NCBI RefSeq assembly: GCF_020171525.1
Contig: NZ_JAIVAI010000005.1
Location: 62,001-126,000 of the forward strand
Direction of reading: 5' to 3'
DNA from: Halobacillus yeomjeoni
GTDB lineage: Bacteria > Bacillota > Bacilli > Bacillales > Halobacillaceae
DNA length: 64,000 nt
Part shown: positions 18,593 through 26,905 of the stretch, one piece after another
Layout of the letters: every line of letters begins with the position of its first letter
Position numbering within the stretch: the stretch's first letter is position 1
Program-made: the position numbers and the translations under genes
The notes under the pieces: generated by a model
The model's database searches: none
What the model was told of the DNA's origin: nothing
What the model saw: only the letters and a program-made list of their open reading frames with translations

Positions 18593-19063
18593 TCATTCAA
18601 ACAGTATAACTTCAGGATCTTTATTGAAGGCATGTACAAGCATGGCGTGAAGCTGTCCGCGGTGGTGGTACATGTGAGCGGCAATTTGCAGCAGCCATTC
18701 ATAACGTGTATAAGTCACGCCCCACCATGATGTGGTTTCCGATTGGAGATCTTCTTCGGTGTAGTTTTCATACTGAGTTTTAAGTATGGAGAAGTGTTCA
18801 AAAAGATGATCGAGGATTTCGTTCTTATTCTCTAAGTGCATCGATTTGTAAAACGACTCCATTTCTTCTTTTGAGGCTTCTTCGATTATTTTACCGTCAG
18901 CTGCAGGAATCAATGCAATATGCTCAAGCAATTCGCCAACAGACCGCTTCCCCTTAGTGGGGCGGAGGGATAAATCTTCTTCTTCCAGTTGACCTATCAT
19001 TTCAGAGATGGAGGCAATGACAATTTCAATTTGGTGAAAAGCGCTTTGGCAGTACATATTCAT
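18593..19063 (-). CDS. DinB-superfamily four-helix protein
   Basis: 156 residues. Three histidines in the spacing of the DinB/YfiT metal site are visible: one in GELLEHIALIP near 47 and two in AAHMYHHRGQLHAML near 130-140. Members bind a divalent metal; some are bacillithiol-dependent S-transferases, others DNA-damage inducible with unknown activity. No LexA box was seen upstream. Monocistronic. Confidence 0.82.
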   Translation of the reverse strand: MNMYCQSAFHQIEIVIASISEMIGQLEEEDLSLRPTKGKRSVGELLEHIALIPAADGKIIEEASKEEMESFYKSMHLENKNEILDHLFEHFSILKTQYENYTEEDLQSETTSWWGVTYTRYEWLLQIAAHMYHHRGQLHAMLVHAFNKDPEVILFE

Positions 19064-19214
19064 AGTATCTTCCTCTTTAATATAGTTGTGTAACTAAATT
19101 ACTTCGATAGATACCCAGATAATTCCTTTTTCATAAAGTCAAAATTCCGCAGAATATTGATTTTTATTTATACTGTATGAATCAAATATCTACATCATCA
19201 AGAAGCAAAGACAA

Positions 19215-19243
19215 AAGAAGCTGTTATATTTCAACAGCTTCTT
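19215..19243 (-). terminator. Terminator of the AimR-like gene
   Basis: Eleven-pair stem (19215-19225 with 19233-19243) followed by TTTT on the minus strand; the stop codon lies inside the hairpin. Confidence 0.85.
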
Positions 19244-20270
19244 TTTTTATGGAATCTACCCTTAGTAAATATTGTTCAGGGAGTTGCGCGAAGAACATGT
19301 CTCCGTATTGATTGATGAAACGGTCCTTAGCTTCTAAAAGCAGACTCTTATCTCTTGTTGCCAACCCTAAATAACTTTGCTGGAAAGGGGTTAATGTATT
19401 TAAAGAAGATAAATACGTGATCGCAGGTTCCAAATCTCCCTTCATTATGTTGATATGTGCAGTCTCTACAGGGTCAGGAGTATGGATGTCTCCGACCTTT
19501 TCGTGAAAAGCTGATATGAACGGAATGGTATGTTCAGACACTGACTTCAATGCTCTTGTTAATCTGTGTTTTTCAGCTAAGTCTGCTGCTTTATTGGCGT
19601 AATACATCGCTTCATCATAATCATGGAATGCATTACATAATGCCAAATGGTGATGCATAGCCGTGTATTTTCTTGGAGCTAAGTCAGAGTTGATGAATTT
19701 ATAGGCGAACTTTTTAGCTAGTATCAAGTTGTTGGTTTTCCAATAGTGTACAAAAGAAATTTCATCGTATCGCAGCTTGAGATAATAGTGTAGTAATGGC
19801 TCATTGATGGTGAATAAGGATGCTTGAATTTCATCAGCATATTTGTCCATCCCCTGGTATTGTTTCAAATCGTAATGAGCATATACGAGTAAAAATAAGC
19901 GGAGACTTTGAAGAGAAGGATGTGTGAAATGTAAAGATTCAAGTTCCGCAAGTTCGTCCTCCGTTAAAGGAGTATCTTTACGTTTGAGAATGATACTATA
20001 GACCAAAGCTGCACCCTTATCATAATGCTTTTTGTGCAGTTCATTTTCCAGTTCATCAAAGAAGTCATTCATATATAAGAATTCGAAGGCGGCCAGCTGT
20101 TCTTCGATACTCTTATGAATGGTTTTGACTACATAACGTCTAGTAAGCTCTAAAGCATCCGATTTCGAATGGATACTGAGGTAATGGTAGTAAACTTCAT
20201 AGATGTCAGAAAAATGAACCAGATGGATGCGATTGACTTGATTCGGCTCAATGATGTGTTGATTGCCCAT
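19224..20270 (-). CDS. AimR-like helical-repeat (TPR-like) receptor, orphan
   Basis: 348 residues, almost all alpha-helical repeats. The C-terminal third (VETAHINIMKGDLEPAI ... GDMFFAQLPEQYLL) follows the pattern of arbitrium receptor AimR of SPbeta-like phages (repeat pairs, then F-x-R/Q-LP near the end). AimR binds a phage-coded peptide and a DNA site. Here the N-terminus has no clear helix-turn-helix, the protein is ~35 residues shorter than SPbeta AimR, no aimP-like peptide gene follows (a terminator comes at once), and no phage genes lie nearby. It may be a domesticated chromosomal relative; the ligand is unknown. Confidence 0.7.
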   Translation of the reverse strand: MGNQHIIEPNQVNRIHLVHFSDIYEVYYHYLSIHSKSDALELTRRYVVKTIHKSIEEQLAAFEFLYMNDFFDELENELHKKHYDKGAALVYSIILKRKDTPLTEDELAELESLHFTHPSLQSLRLFLLVYAHYDLKQYQGMDKYADEIQASLFTINEPLLHYYLKLRYDEISFVHYWKTNNLILAKKFAYKFINSDLAPRKYTAMHHHLALCNAFHDYDEAMYYANKAADLAEKHRLTRALKSVSEHTIPFISAFHEKVGDIHTPDPVETAHINIMKGDLEPAITYLSSLNTLTPFQQSYLGLATRDKSLLLEAKDRFINQYGDMFFAQLPEQYLLRVDSIKKEAVEI

Positions 20271-20415
20271 GAATCCTCTACCTCCAACCTTTAATAACTC
20301 TATTATATCGCTAAAGAAGACGAATACAAAGTAATTTAAGAATCTTTAGAATATTATTGTGTGCAAGGCTTTATAAAATGGAAGTCATTAGTTGAACATC
20401 TATATTATTACAGTG

Positions 20416-20432
20416 TGTAATGGGGATGTAAT
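20416..20432 (+). promoter_or_regulatory. WalR (YycF) binding box upstream of yocH
   Basis: TGTAAT-GGGGA-TGTAAT is a perfect match to the known WalR direct repeat TGTWAH-N5-TGTWAH. It lies about 30 bases upstream of a candidate promoter (TTGGCT 20463-20468, TATAGT 20485-20490). B. subtilis yocH is a classic WalR target. Confidence 0.85.
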
Positions 20433-20462
20433 CCATGAAATGTGATTGTTGTCCTTCTGTTA

Positions 20463-20490
20463 TTGGCTATAACTTTAAAGATGTTATAGT
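20463..20490 (+). promoter_or_regulatory. Candidate promoter of yocH
   Basis: TTGGCT (20463-20468), 16-base spacer, TATAGT (20485-20490), placed between the WalR box and the gene. Confidence 0.5.
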
Positions 20491-20571
20491 AGGAATTGTG
20501 ATTTTGATACAGAGCTCATGCAAAATACTGAATTCATGAGCAGCGACTGTTTACCAAGGAGGACTAAAATC

Positions 20572-21345
20572 ATGAAAAAAACAATATTTTCTTTGGCGGC
20601 GGTCACTACGATTATGGGAACAACAACCGTTGCAAGCGCAGAAGAGCTTGTAGTTGAAAAAGGCGATACTTTATGGGGCATGGCACAAGAAAACAATGTC
20701 ACCGTTAATCATATAAAAGAAATTAACAATCTATCTTCAAATCTTATTTATCCTCGTCAAACATTGACGATCAATGAAAGAAACGACACAGAAGCCGATA
20801 CAACTTCTCAATCTAATCAAACCGAAGGAACGTACACGGTCAAATCTGGTGACACCCTATGGGCAATCAGCCAGGAATATGGAGTAAGCGTAAGCTCTCT
20901 CAAGTCTTCAAACCAATTGAACTCTGACTTGATTCATCCAGGTCAACAACTTACAGTCGATGGTTCTTCAGAACAAACAGCAAATACTTCACACAGTCAT
21001 GAAGAAGAAGCTGAACACACATCCAATGAGCCATCAAGTGAAGAGCAGGAAGCTACGACAATGACTATGGAAGCGACAGCGTATACAGCTCATTGTGAAG
21101 GCTGCTCCGGTACGACTTATACAGGAATCAACCTGTTAGAAAATCCTGACCGCAAAGTGATTGCCGTAGACCCGGATGTCATTCCTCTCGGATCTGAAGT
21201 TTACGTTGAAGGATACGGAAAAGCCATCGCTGGAGATATTGGCGGAGCTATTCAAGGCAACCGAATTGACGTCTTTATCCCAAACCGTTCTGACGCTCTG
21301 GATTTCGGTCGTCAAACCGTTGAAGTGAAAGTATTGGATTCCTAA
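20572..21345 (+). CDS. yocH: YocH-like cell-wall hydrolase: signal peptide, two LysM, 3D domain
   Basis: 257-residue secreted protein. The signal peptide ends near ASAEE (residue ~24). Two LysM peptidoglycan-binding repeats start VEKGDTLWGMAQENNV and VKSGDTLWAISQEYGV; after a Ser/Glu-rich linker comes a 3D (MltA-like) domain, DPDVIPLGSEVYVEGYG and GDIGGAIQGNRIDVF with its three aspartates. This architecture is that of B. subtilis YocH, a muropeptide-releasing autolysin. The ATG at 20572 follows AAGGAGGA; upstream in-frame ATG lacks a site. A WalR box upstream supports the identity. Confidence 0.9.
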   Translation: MKKTIFSLAAVTTIMGTTTVASAEELVVEKGDTLWGMAQENNVTVNHIKEINNLSSNLIYPRQTLTINERNDTEADTTSQSNQTEGTYTVKSGDTLWAISQEYGVSVSSLKSSNQLNSDLIHPGQQLTVDGSSEQTANTSHSHEEEAEHTSNEPSSEEQEATTMTMEATAYTAHCEGCSGTTYTGINLLENPDRKVIAVDPDVIPLGSEVYVEGYGKAIAGDIGGAIQGNRIDVFIPNRSDALDFGRQTVEVKVLDS

Positions 21346-21360
21346 TTGAATAAAAAGAGA

Positions 21361-21390
21361 AAGCGATATCCGCTGGGGATATCGCTTTTT
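21361..21390 (+). terminator. Terminator between yocH and the RsbR paralogue
   Basis: Eleven-pair stem AAGCGATATCC/GGATATCGCTT (21361-21371, 21377-21387) followed by T7; convergent genes. Confidence 0.9.
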
Positions 21391-22215
21391 TTATTTCCGT
21401 TTGTTGATGATATCGAGAGCCTGTCGCAGCTCCCCGAAGGTTTCCAGCTTTTCAAAACTCATATTGGCTTCAACAGCAGCGGTGGCTATATCAGTCTGAA
21501 TACCTGTTAAAACGGTCCTTGTTCCTAAAAGTTGAATGGTTTGGGTCATATGGAAAATGTCGTTGATGAACACAGAATCGAATGTGGCAATACCTGAAAA
21601 ATCAATGAAAATGACACGCAAGTTGTGCTTCTTCACTTTCTCCAGAGTATTTTTCATTACAATTTCAAAACGTTCAGTAGAAAATTCACCAACCAGCGGG
21701 ACGACTGCTTGAGCATCATCGATCAATACTACCGGCGTAGACATGGAGTTTAAATGCTGCTCGAAATTTTCTTTTTCCCTTTCTTTCAATGCATTATAAT
21801 TTTTAGTCGTTTGACGTATGGCTGCATCAAATGCAAAGATCAGTTGTTCAACCAATTCAAATCCTTCATCCAGCCGAGCTTCTTTTATCAACTCTGTATC
21901 ACGTAAATGGTTGACTAATTTAAGTCTGAAAACACTGAGGACATCAACCGTATTTTTTAACAGAACTCCTTGGGAATAAAAATAATCCTCAGAATCATAA
22001 CCCGTCTCAGCCTCATTTGTCTCTTTATCCGTTCGATGAAGGCTTTTGGCTACACGATCAAGAAGAGCGCTGAGCATTTGATCGTGTTGTTTTAAATCTT
22101 CGTCTGTATAAGTTAGATTCAAATGATCCAGTGTATGAGGCAGCAATTCATTCACCAGGTTTTCTTGATTTTCTTGAAAATATTCCGCCATTTTTTCATT
22201 TAATTGATTCATCAT
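21391..22215 (-). CDS. RsbR-type stressosome protein (helical N-domain plus STAS)
   Basis: About 274 residues. The N-terminal ~140 residues are a charged helical region like the non-haem globin module of RsbR paralogues, followed by a STAS domain from ~150: STPVVLIDDAQAVVPLVG, then FIDFSGIATFDSVFIN, the segment that in RsbR carries phosphorylatable Thr/Ser, and LLGTRTVLTGIQ. Stressosomes gate sigma B. The ATG at 22215 has GGAGG upstream. YtvA, another STAS stressosome protein, is encoded 10 kb away. Confidence 0.85.
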   Translation of the reverse strand: MMNQLNEKMAEYFQENQENLVNELLPHTLDHLNLTYTDEDLKQHDQMLSALLDRVAKSLHRTDKETNEAETGYDSEDYFYSQGVLLKNTVDVLSVFRLKLVNHLRDTELIKEARLDEGFELVEQLIFAFDAAIRQTTKNYNALKEREKENFEQHLNSMSTPVVLIDDAQAVVPLVGEFSTERFEIVMKNTLEKVKKHNLRVIFIDFSGIATFDSVFINDIFHMTQTIQLLGTRTVLTGIQTDIATAAVEANMSFEKLETFGELRQALDIINKRK

Positions 22216-22321
22216 TCTATCCTCCAAACCAAAGTGTAATGAACTTTACCCTTATGTATCTCTTGTTATACATCTATTTTCCCCAAACTAATGAGATTTC
22301 AAAAATATTTTAGAGTAGAGA

Positions 22322-22362
22322 TCAAAAAAGCCTCTAAGTAAAGACCTTAGGAGGCTTATAAT
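22322..22362 (-). terminator. Terminator of the FMN reductase gene
   Basis: Minus-strand stem of about ten pairs with one bulge (AAGCCTCCTAAG with CTTAGAGGCTT) followed by TTTTTT. Confidence 0.8.
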
Positions 22363-22919
22363 ACGTTTGATTTTGGTTTTACAGTTTCAGCGAATTGTAT
22401 AAATTCCTCGACCACACCATCGATGAAATCAATCGTCCTTTGGTCAGTTAATTGTCCGCTTTCGTCCATTTTATGTTGAATATGTCCGATTAATATTTCA
22501 TTCCCCGGCAATACTTTTGCACCCATCCCAGGAGCATTTAAAATTTGACGCAAATGCATTTGAGCTCTGACAGTACCAAGAGCACCCATGGTAGCTCCAG
22601 CTAAAAAGGTGGGTTTTCCGTTCATTTCTTTATCGCCACGGGATAACCAGTCCAGGGCATTCTTCAAAACTCCTGGAATGGAATGGTTGAATTCAGGTGT
22701 GACAATTAAGAAGGCATCAACATCTGAAAGCAGGTCCTTGAAATTCTGTACAGAGGAGGGAGCTTCATTTTCGATATCCTGGTCATAATGAGCTAAATCT
22801 CGAATCGGCACAAATCGAATATCTAAGTGATCTTTAAAACGGTCTTTGATAAACTTGGCTAACTTCATATTATAGGATTCTTTTCTTATGCTTCCCACTA
22901 ATGCGGCTACTTTCAACAT
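22356..22919 (-). CDS. NADPH-dependent FMN reductase (flavodoxin-like)
   Basis: 187 residues. The flavin phosphate loop is GSIRKESYNMKLAKF near residue 9-23, and the conserved PEFNHSIPGVLKNALDWLSR near 70-90 is diagnostic for the NADPH-dependent FMN reductase/azoreductase family (chromate reductase, YieF/ArsH-like). The ATG at 22919 follows AAGGAGG by nine bases; a longer in-frame reading upstream lacks a site. Cytoplasmic, substrate probably quinones or flavins. Confidence 0.88.
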   Translation of the reverse strand: MLKVAALVGSIRKESYNMKLAKFIKDRFKDHLDIRFVPIRDLAHYDQDIENEAPSSVQNFKDLLSDVDAFLIVTPEFNHSIPGVLKNALDWLSRGDKEMNGKPTFLAGATMGALGTVRAQMHLRQILNAPGMGAKVLPGNEILIGHIQHKMDESGQLTDQRTIDFIDGVVEEFIQFAETVKPKSNVL

Positions 22920-23101
22920 AAACCCATTCCTCCTTAAAAAAGCTACTTTCATTATAAGAAGGGAAAATGTTGGATACTACTGATATGCTCATATTGAAGC
23001 TAGGGAGTAGTGAGAAATCAGTGGAATATATGGTTAAAACAGGCATTATCGTCCATAAATAGCCGTGATAAAAGAAATTGAACATAAAAAATATTTTTTT
23101 C

Positions 23102-23130
23102 TTGCATATACGACGTTTTACTAATATTAT
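23102..23130 (+). promoter_or_regulatory. Candidate promoter for the small basic protein gene
   Basis: TTGCAT (23102-23107), 17-base spacer, TATTAT (23125-23130); a further TATAAT lies at 23143-23148. Confidence 0.5.
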
Positions 23131-23177
23131 CGTGGGGAATCGTATAATATCTTCAAAAGAAAAGGAGGTTCACCACA

Positions 23178-23333
23178 ATGACTCTGCTTTATTCAAAAGC
23201 CCGTGAGCTGTTCGACCAGGACTACAAAAACAGCCCTGAAGGCAAAGCTCAAACTAAGGCTAAAGGTGTAAAACGGACACGGTCCGGAAAGGTTCTATTC
23301 TCTTTCCGTAAGCAGAATAATAAACGGAAATAG
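23178..23333 (+). CDS. 51-residue basic protein of unknown function
   Basis: The product starts MTLLYSKARELFDQDY and ends in a strongly basic stretch (KRTRSGKVLFSFRKQNNKRK). AAAGGAGG lies ten bases upstream of the ATG, a promoter precedes it and a strong terminator follows at 23418-23462, so it is very likely a real gene. No cysteines, no membrane segment. A nucleic-acid or ribosome association is possible from charge alone. Confidence 0.7.
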   Translation: MTLLYSKARELFDQDYKNSPEGKAQTKAKGVKRTRSGKVLFSFRKQNNKRK

Positions 23334-23357
23334 CAATTAGAAGTGGTGAGGTCAGCT

Positions 23358-23429
23358 ATGAGACGAATGGAAAAAAGAATAATTACAGCGGACTACCTGA
23401 AAAGAGGGGATCCGTGGATCAGCGTTTAA
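23358..23429 (+). CDS. Possible 23-residue peptide
   Basis: MRRMEKRIITADYLKRGDPWISV, preceded by GGTGAGG and sharing the transcript of the 51-residue gene. Its last codons form the left arm of the terminator hairpin. Small and unsupported by homology; it may be chance. Confidence 0.35.
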   Translation: MRRMEKRIITADYLKRGDPWISV

Positions 23430-23462
23430 TGACAATTCTGTCAATTAAACGCTGATTTTTTT
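23418..23462 (+). terminator. Terminator of the small-protein transcript
   Basis: Long stem (ATCAGCGTTTAAT with ATTAAACGCTGAT, extended by GACA/TGTC) around 23418-23456, followed by T7. Confidence 0.92.
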
Positions 23463-23535
23463 GCTTCAAAGGACTCCTCAAGTTGTTTCATTCCTGAACA
23501 ATAAGGATAAGAAGACAGAAAGGAGGCAGAGAAGA

Positions 23536-24336
23536 ATGGCGTTATTTTCGAATGATGCATTTAAAAGTGAACACATTTTGATTACCGGTGCCACTGGTGG
23601 GATCGGTTATGAAACGGCTGTGGAGGCAGCCGCGATGGGTGCAAAGTTGACCATTACAGGGCGTAATGAAGAAAAGCTGCACAAATTGAAAGACTCATGT
23701 GCTAATCTTAATGAAAAAGCAGAAATTTTTGTATGTCCCGCTGATTTGAATGATTCAGAAGACAGAGAGCGGTTATTGAAGGATGCAAAACAAACTTTTG
23801 GGCCTGTTACCGGTCTTGTCAATTCGGCAGGAATTGCAGGAGGAGATCCGCTCGATCGGCTCTCAGAAGAAAAAATGAGAAAAATGATGGAATTGAATTA
23901 TTTTTCTACCGTTCTATTGACTCAAGGTGTGTATGAGCAGATGAAGGAAAATCAGAGAGGTGCGGTAGTTAACGTATCTTCTTTATCAGGATTACGAGGT
24001 ACCCATAGCAATATAGCTTATAGTGCTTCGAAATTTGCCGTCATCGGTTTCACTCAATCCTTTGCGGTAGAAGCCATTGAACATGGAATTCGTGTCAATG
24101 CTGTCTGTCCGGGTTTCGTAGATACAGAGATGGGACGTAGTGCAATTGCTGGTTTAGGAGAAAGGAATGGAAATAGCTATGAAGAGCAGCGGAAACTTTC
24201 CGAGCAGGGGATTCCGTCTGGAAGGATCAGTGAGGCGGATGAGGTAGCACGTTCAATTATTTTTCTTTTATCCAATGCGTCTGAAAACATTGTCGGAGAA
24301 TCTTTGAAAATATCAGGGGGAAGTGTGATGAGGTAA
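23536..24336 (+). CDS. Short-chain dehydrogenase/reductase
   Basis: 266 residues with the classical SDR set: cofactor motif TGATGGIG near 18-25, NSAGIAGG near 95, catalytic Ser in NVSSLSG and Tyr-x-x-x-Lys in YSASK near 165. The Arg in TGRNEEKL after beta-2 suggests NADP(H). PGFVDTEMG follows. AGGAGG lies nine bases before the ATG at 23536. It is followed 20 bases later by the MoeB-like gene, probably in one operon. Substrate unknown. Confidence 0.9.
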   Translation: MALFSNDAFKSEHILITGATGGIGYETAVEAAAMGAKLTITGRNEEKLHKLKDSCANLNEKAEIFVCPADLNDSEDRERLLKDAKQTFGPVTGLVNSAGIAGGDPLDRLSEEKMRKMMELNYFSTVLLTQGVYEQMKENQRGAVVNVSSLSGLRGTHSNIAYSASKFAVIGFTQSFAVEAIEHGIRVNAVCPGFVDTEMGRSAIAGLGERNGNSYEEQRKLSEQGIPSGRISEADEVARSIIFLLSNASENIVGESLKISGGSVMR

Positions 24337-24356
24337 CAGAGAAGGGGAGTATTCAA

Positions 24357-25373
24357 ATGAACGATGAGCGTTATTCTAGGCAGCGTTTATTTGCACCGAT
24401 TGGAGAAAGCGGCCAGGAACGTTTGAACAAGTCTCATGTATTGATTGTCGGTATGGGCGCCTTGGGAGCATGCAGTGCGGAGCAATTAGTACGTGCAGGG
24501 ATCGGAAAGCTGACAATCATCGATCGTGATTATGTGGAGATGAGCAACCTTCAAAGGCAGCAGCTTTACTCAGAAAAGGATGCACGTGAACAACTTCCAA
24601 AAGCGGTTGCCGCTAAGAAAAGGCTCGGCAAAATCAATGCGTCAGTAGAGGTTGAGGCAAGAGTGGCCGATTGCCAAAAAGAACAATTAGAAGAGATCGT
24701 TCCATACGTAGATTTGATTCTGGATGGGACGGATAATTTTGAAACCCGTTTGCTGATCAATGATGTTTCTCAAAAATTTAAAGTCCCATGGATTTATGGT
24801 GCCTGCGTGGGGAGTTATGGCATGAGCTATACGATTCTCCCCGGGAAGACTCCTTGTTTGAGCTGCCTGCTTGAACAAATCCCTATGGGAGGTGCTACTT
24901 GTGATACGGCAGGAGTCATCAGTCCAGTCGTGCATATGGTCGCCGCCCATCAAGTGGCTGAATCTATGAAGGTTTTAGTAGACGATAGACAATCACTTCA
25001 TCATAAGTTTGTGACTTTTGACTTGTGGAAGCATCATTATTCTGCATTCAAAGTGTCCCATGCTAAAAGAAAAGCGTGTTCTTCTTGCGGGGAGTCACCG
25101 GCTTATCCATTCTTATCAGAAAGTCATCGTTCGAAGACGGTGGTTTTGTGTGGAAGGGAGACAGTACAAATCCGTCCATCTTTTGGAGGGAAGAGAGATT
25201 TGTTGGAACTGAAAGAAAAGCTGCCGGAGGAGCATGTGAAGTACAACTCTTTTTTACTCACTTACCATGACGGGAAGCATCGAATGGTGTTTTTTGCTGA
25301 TGGTCGTGTCCTTATACATGGGACCAAGGATATCTCAAAAGCTAAAAGTCTTTATCATCAAGTAGTCGGGTGA
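24357..25373 (+). CDS. moeB: MoeB/ThiF-type E1-like adenylyltransferase
   Basis: Adenylates the C-terminus of a ubiquitin-like sulfur carrier (MoaD or ThiS). 338 residues: starts RYSRQRLFAPIGESGQERL, nucleotide loop GMGALGACSAEQL, RQQLYSEKD, then DGTDNFETR, catalytic-site Cys in GGATCDTAGV, and zinc pairs CLSC and CSSC. B. subtilis MoeB and ThiF are both ~340 residues and alike, so the partner pathway (molybdopterin or thiamine) is not settled. No other moa or thi genes are in the window. Confidence 0.85.
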   Translation: MNDERYSRQRLFAPIGESGQERLNKSHVLIVGMGALGACSAEQLVRAGIGKLTIIDRDYVEMSNLQRQQLYSEKDAREQLPKAVAAKKRLGKINASVEVEARVADCQKEQLEEIVPYVDLILDGTDNFETRLLINDVSQKFKVPWIYGACVGSYGMSYTILPGKTPCLSCLLEQIPMGGATCDTAGVISPVVHMVAAHQVAESMKVLVDDRQSLHHKFVTFDLWKHHYSAFKVSHAKRKACSSCGESPAYPFLSESHRSKTVVLCGRETVQIRPSFGGKRDLLELKEKLPEEHVKYNSFLLTYHDGKHRMVFFADGRVLIHGTKDISKAKSLYHQVVG

Positions 25374-25455
25374 CTTACATAAGCCTGTTGTGTTTGCCGG
25401 AGAAATTTAAAGGGAACACTTAATTATAACTTATACTTCCGAGGAGGATTCTTGT

Positions 25456-25548
25456 ATGGGACGTATTCTTAAAAAAGTATTCAAATATGGACCTGTCATC
25501 TATCCAGTCATTAAAAAGTTCATGCGGAAAAGAAGAGGGAAATATTGA
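25456..25548 (+). CDS. 30-residue cationic small protein
   Basis: MGRILKKVFKYGPVIYPVIKKFMRKRRGKY: 12 basic residues, no acidic ones, with an amphipathic hydrophobic middle. GAGGAGG lies nine bases upstream and a strong terminator (25550-25577) follows at once. It resembles small membrane-associated or antimicrobial-like peptides in composition; no function is known. Too short for usual gene finders. Confidence 0.65.
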   Translation: MGRILKKVFKYGPVIYPVIKKFMRKRRGKY

Positions 25549-25577
25549 CGCGTGCTGAAGTTCAGCACGTGTTTTTT
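25548..25577 (+). terminator. Terminator of the 30-residue protein gene
   Basis: Stem CGTGCTGA/TCAGCACG with a 3-base loop (25551-25569) followed by T7. Confidence 0.88.
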
Positions 25578-25718
25578 TCTATTTATGGTAGAATGTACCT
25601 TACATAAAATTATGAATTTTTATAGAATAAGGCTATGTAAAATGGTGTTATGAATTGTGATCAGTGAAGAATATCGTAGTATTGAATAAGAGCCTGGAAT
25701 GAAAAAGGAGAAATGCAT

Positions 25719-26873
25719 ATGAATCGCTGGGACTCTACACCGGTGATCCGTTTCTTGGGAGGGCGGAAGCTGTTATACATATTAGGAGTTTTTTTCCTCA
25801 TCGGCTTGAACCTTCTCGTCTACACACAGTTGGATTTCATCTTTAAACCACTCGTTGTTTTTGTGGAAACGGTAGCGTTACCGATCATTTTGTCAGTGGT
25901 CGTATACTATCTGCTACGGCCAATCATCAACTTAATGGAGTCATGGAAGATAAAGCGTATATGGGCCATTTTGATAACATTGTTGGTTGTGATCGGTCTG
26001 ATAACGTTGTTGATTGTTCTAATCATTCCATTTTTGGAAAAGCAGTTCGTCAGTCTCGCTGAGGAACTTCCAAGATATTTACGTGATTTAATCAACACAG
26101 CAGATCAGTGGCTCCGAGATTCCGTATTCGGAGAGTACTATAGTAATTTATTTCAAGATGTGAACGGAGTTTTAAATCAACTTCCTGATCTGCCTAGTTA
26201 TGCAGCCCAGACGATTGAGGGGATAACGGGATTCATTACGACTTTGACCAATGTAGTCGTGGCACTCGTTACTCTGCCATTCATCCTTTTTTACCTGCTG
26301 AAGGACGGGCACAAACTGCCAAATAAAATCGTCAGTCTCTTTCCTCCAAAAGCAAGGTCCCAAGTAATCAGTGTATTCAAGGGAATTGACCATCAATTAA
26401 GTGCATATATCCAAGGGCAGATCATCGTCAGTTTCTGCATCGGGGTGATGATGTATATCGGCTTTTTGATCATTGGTCTCGACTATGCTTTGTTGTTGGC
26501 TGCCATAGCCAGTGTGACTAGCGTTGTTCCTTATTTAGGACCAATGATAGCCATTACACCAGCGTTGATCATTGCTATTGTCACCTCCCCTTTCATGGTT
26601 TTGAAGCTGGCTTTTGTATGGACAGTCGTACAATTGCTTGAAGGGAAATTCATTTCCCCTCAAATAATGGGCAAAAGCTTGCATATCCATCCTGTCACCA
26701 TCATTTTCGTGTTGCTGACGGCAGGGCATTTATATGGAATCATAGGTATTATCCTGGCTATTCCTGGGTTTGCCATATTAAAGGTTTTGGTCTCCCACGT
26801 CTTTTATTGGATGCAGAGAAGATATAACAAGTTTGTCGAAGTTGAAGATCAATATCAAATTGACCAGGAATAA
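25719..26873 (+). CDS. AI-2E family transporter (UPF0118)
   Basis: About 384 residues with an N-terminal helix pair, a soluble loop (residues ~100-170), and five C-terminal helices. The FILFYLLKDGHKLP turn and SVVPYLGPMIAITPALI, then EGKFISPQIMGKSLHIHPVTI, are family landmarks (YdbI, YrrI, YtvI). Members export small solutes and some act as Na+/H+ antiporters, which would fit a halophile; the substrate here is unknown. The ATG at 25719 is eight bases from AAGGAG; another ATG two codons earlier is too close. Confidence 0.88.
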   Translation: MNRWDSTPVIRFLGGRKLLYILGVFFLIGLNLLVYTQLDFIFKPLVVFVETVALPIILSVVVYYLLRPIINLMESWKIKRIWAILITLLVVIGLITLLIVLIIPFLEKQFVSLAEELPRYLRDLINTADQWLRDSVFGEYYSNLFQDVNGVLNQLPDLPSYAAQTIEGITGFITTLTNVVVALVTLPFILFYLLKDGHKLPNKIVSLFPPKARSQVISVFKGIDHQLSAYIQGQIIVSFCIGVMMYIGFLIIGLDYALLLAAIASVTSVVPYLGPMIAITPALIIAIVTSPFMVLKLAFVWTVVQLLEGKFISPQIMGKSLHIHPVTIIFVLLTAGHLYGIIGIILAIPGFAILKVLVSHVFYWMQRRYNKFVEVEDQYQIDQE

Positions 26874-26875
26874 GT

Positions 26876-26905
26876 AAGGCAGAGGTTTTATGACCTCTGC
26901 CTTTT
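26876..26905 (+). terminator. Bidirectional terminator
   Basis: Eleven-pair stem AAGGCAGAGGT/ACCTCTGCCTT (26876-26886, 26893-26903) between convergent genes, with T-rich flanks. Confidence 0.85.

Noticed and set aside
19064-19213. Search for an aimP-like peptide gene downstream of the AimR-like gene
   Set aside because: Only an 11-codon frame (MKKELSGYLSK) is present, beyond the terminator, without a signal peptide.
20435-20539. 34-codon frame MKCDCCPSVIG... upstream of yocH, considered as a peptide partner for the AimR-like receptor
   Set aside because: No ribosome site, no signal peptide, and it overlaps the yocH promoter region.
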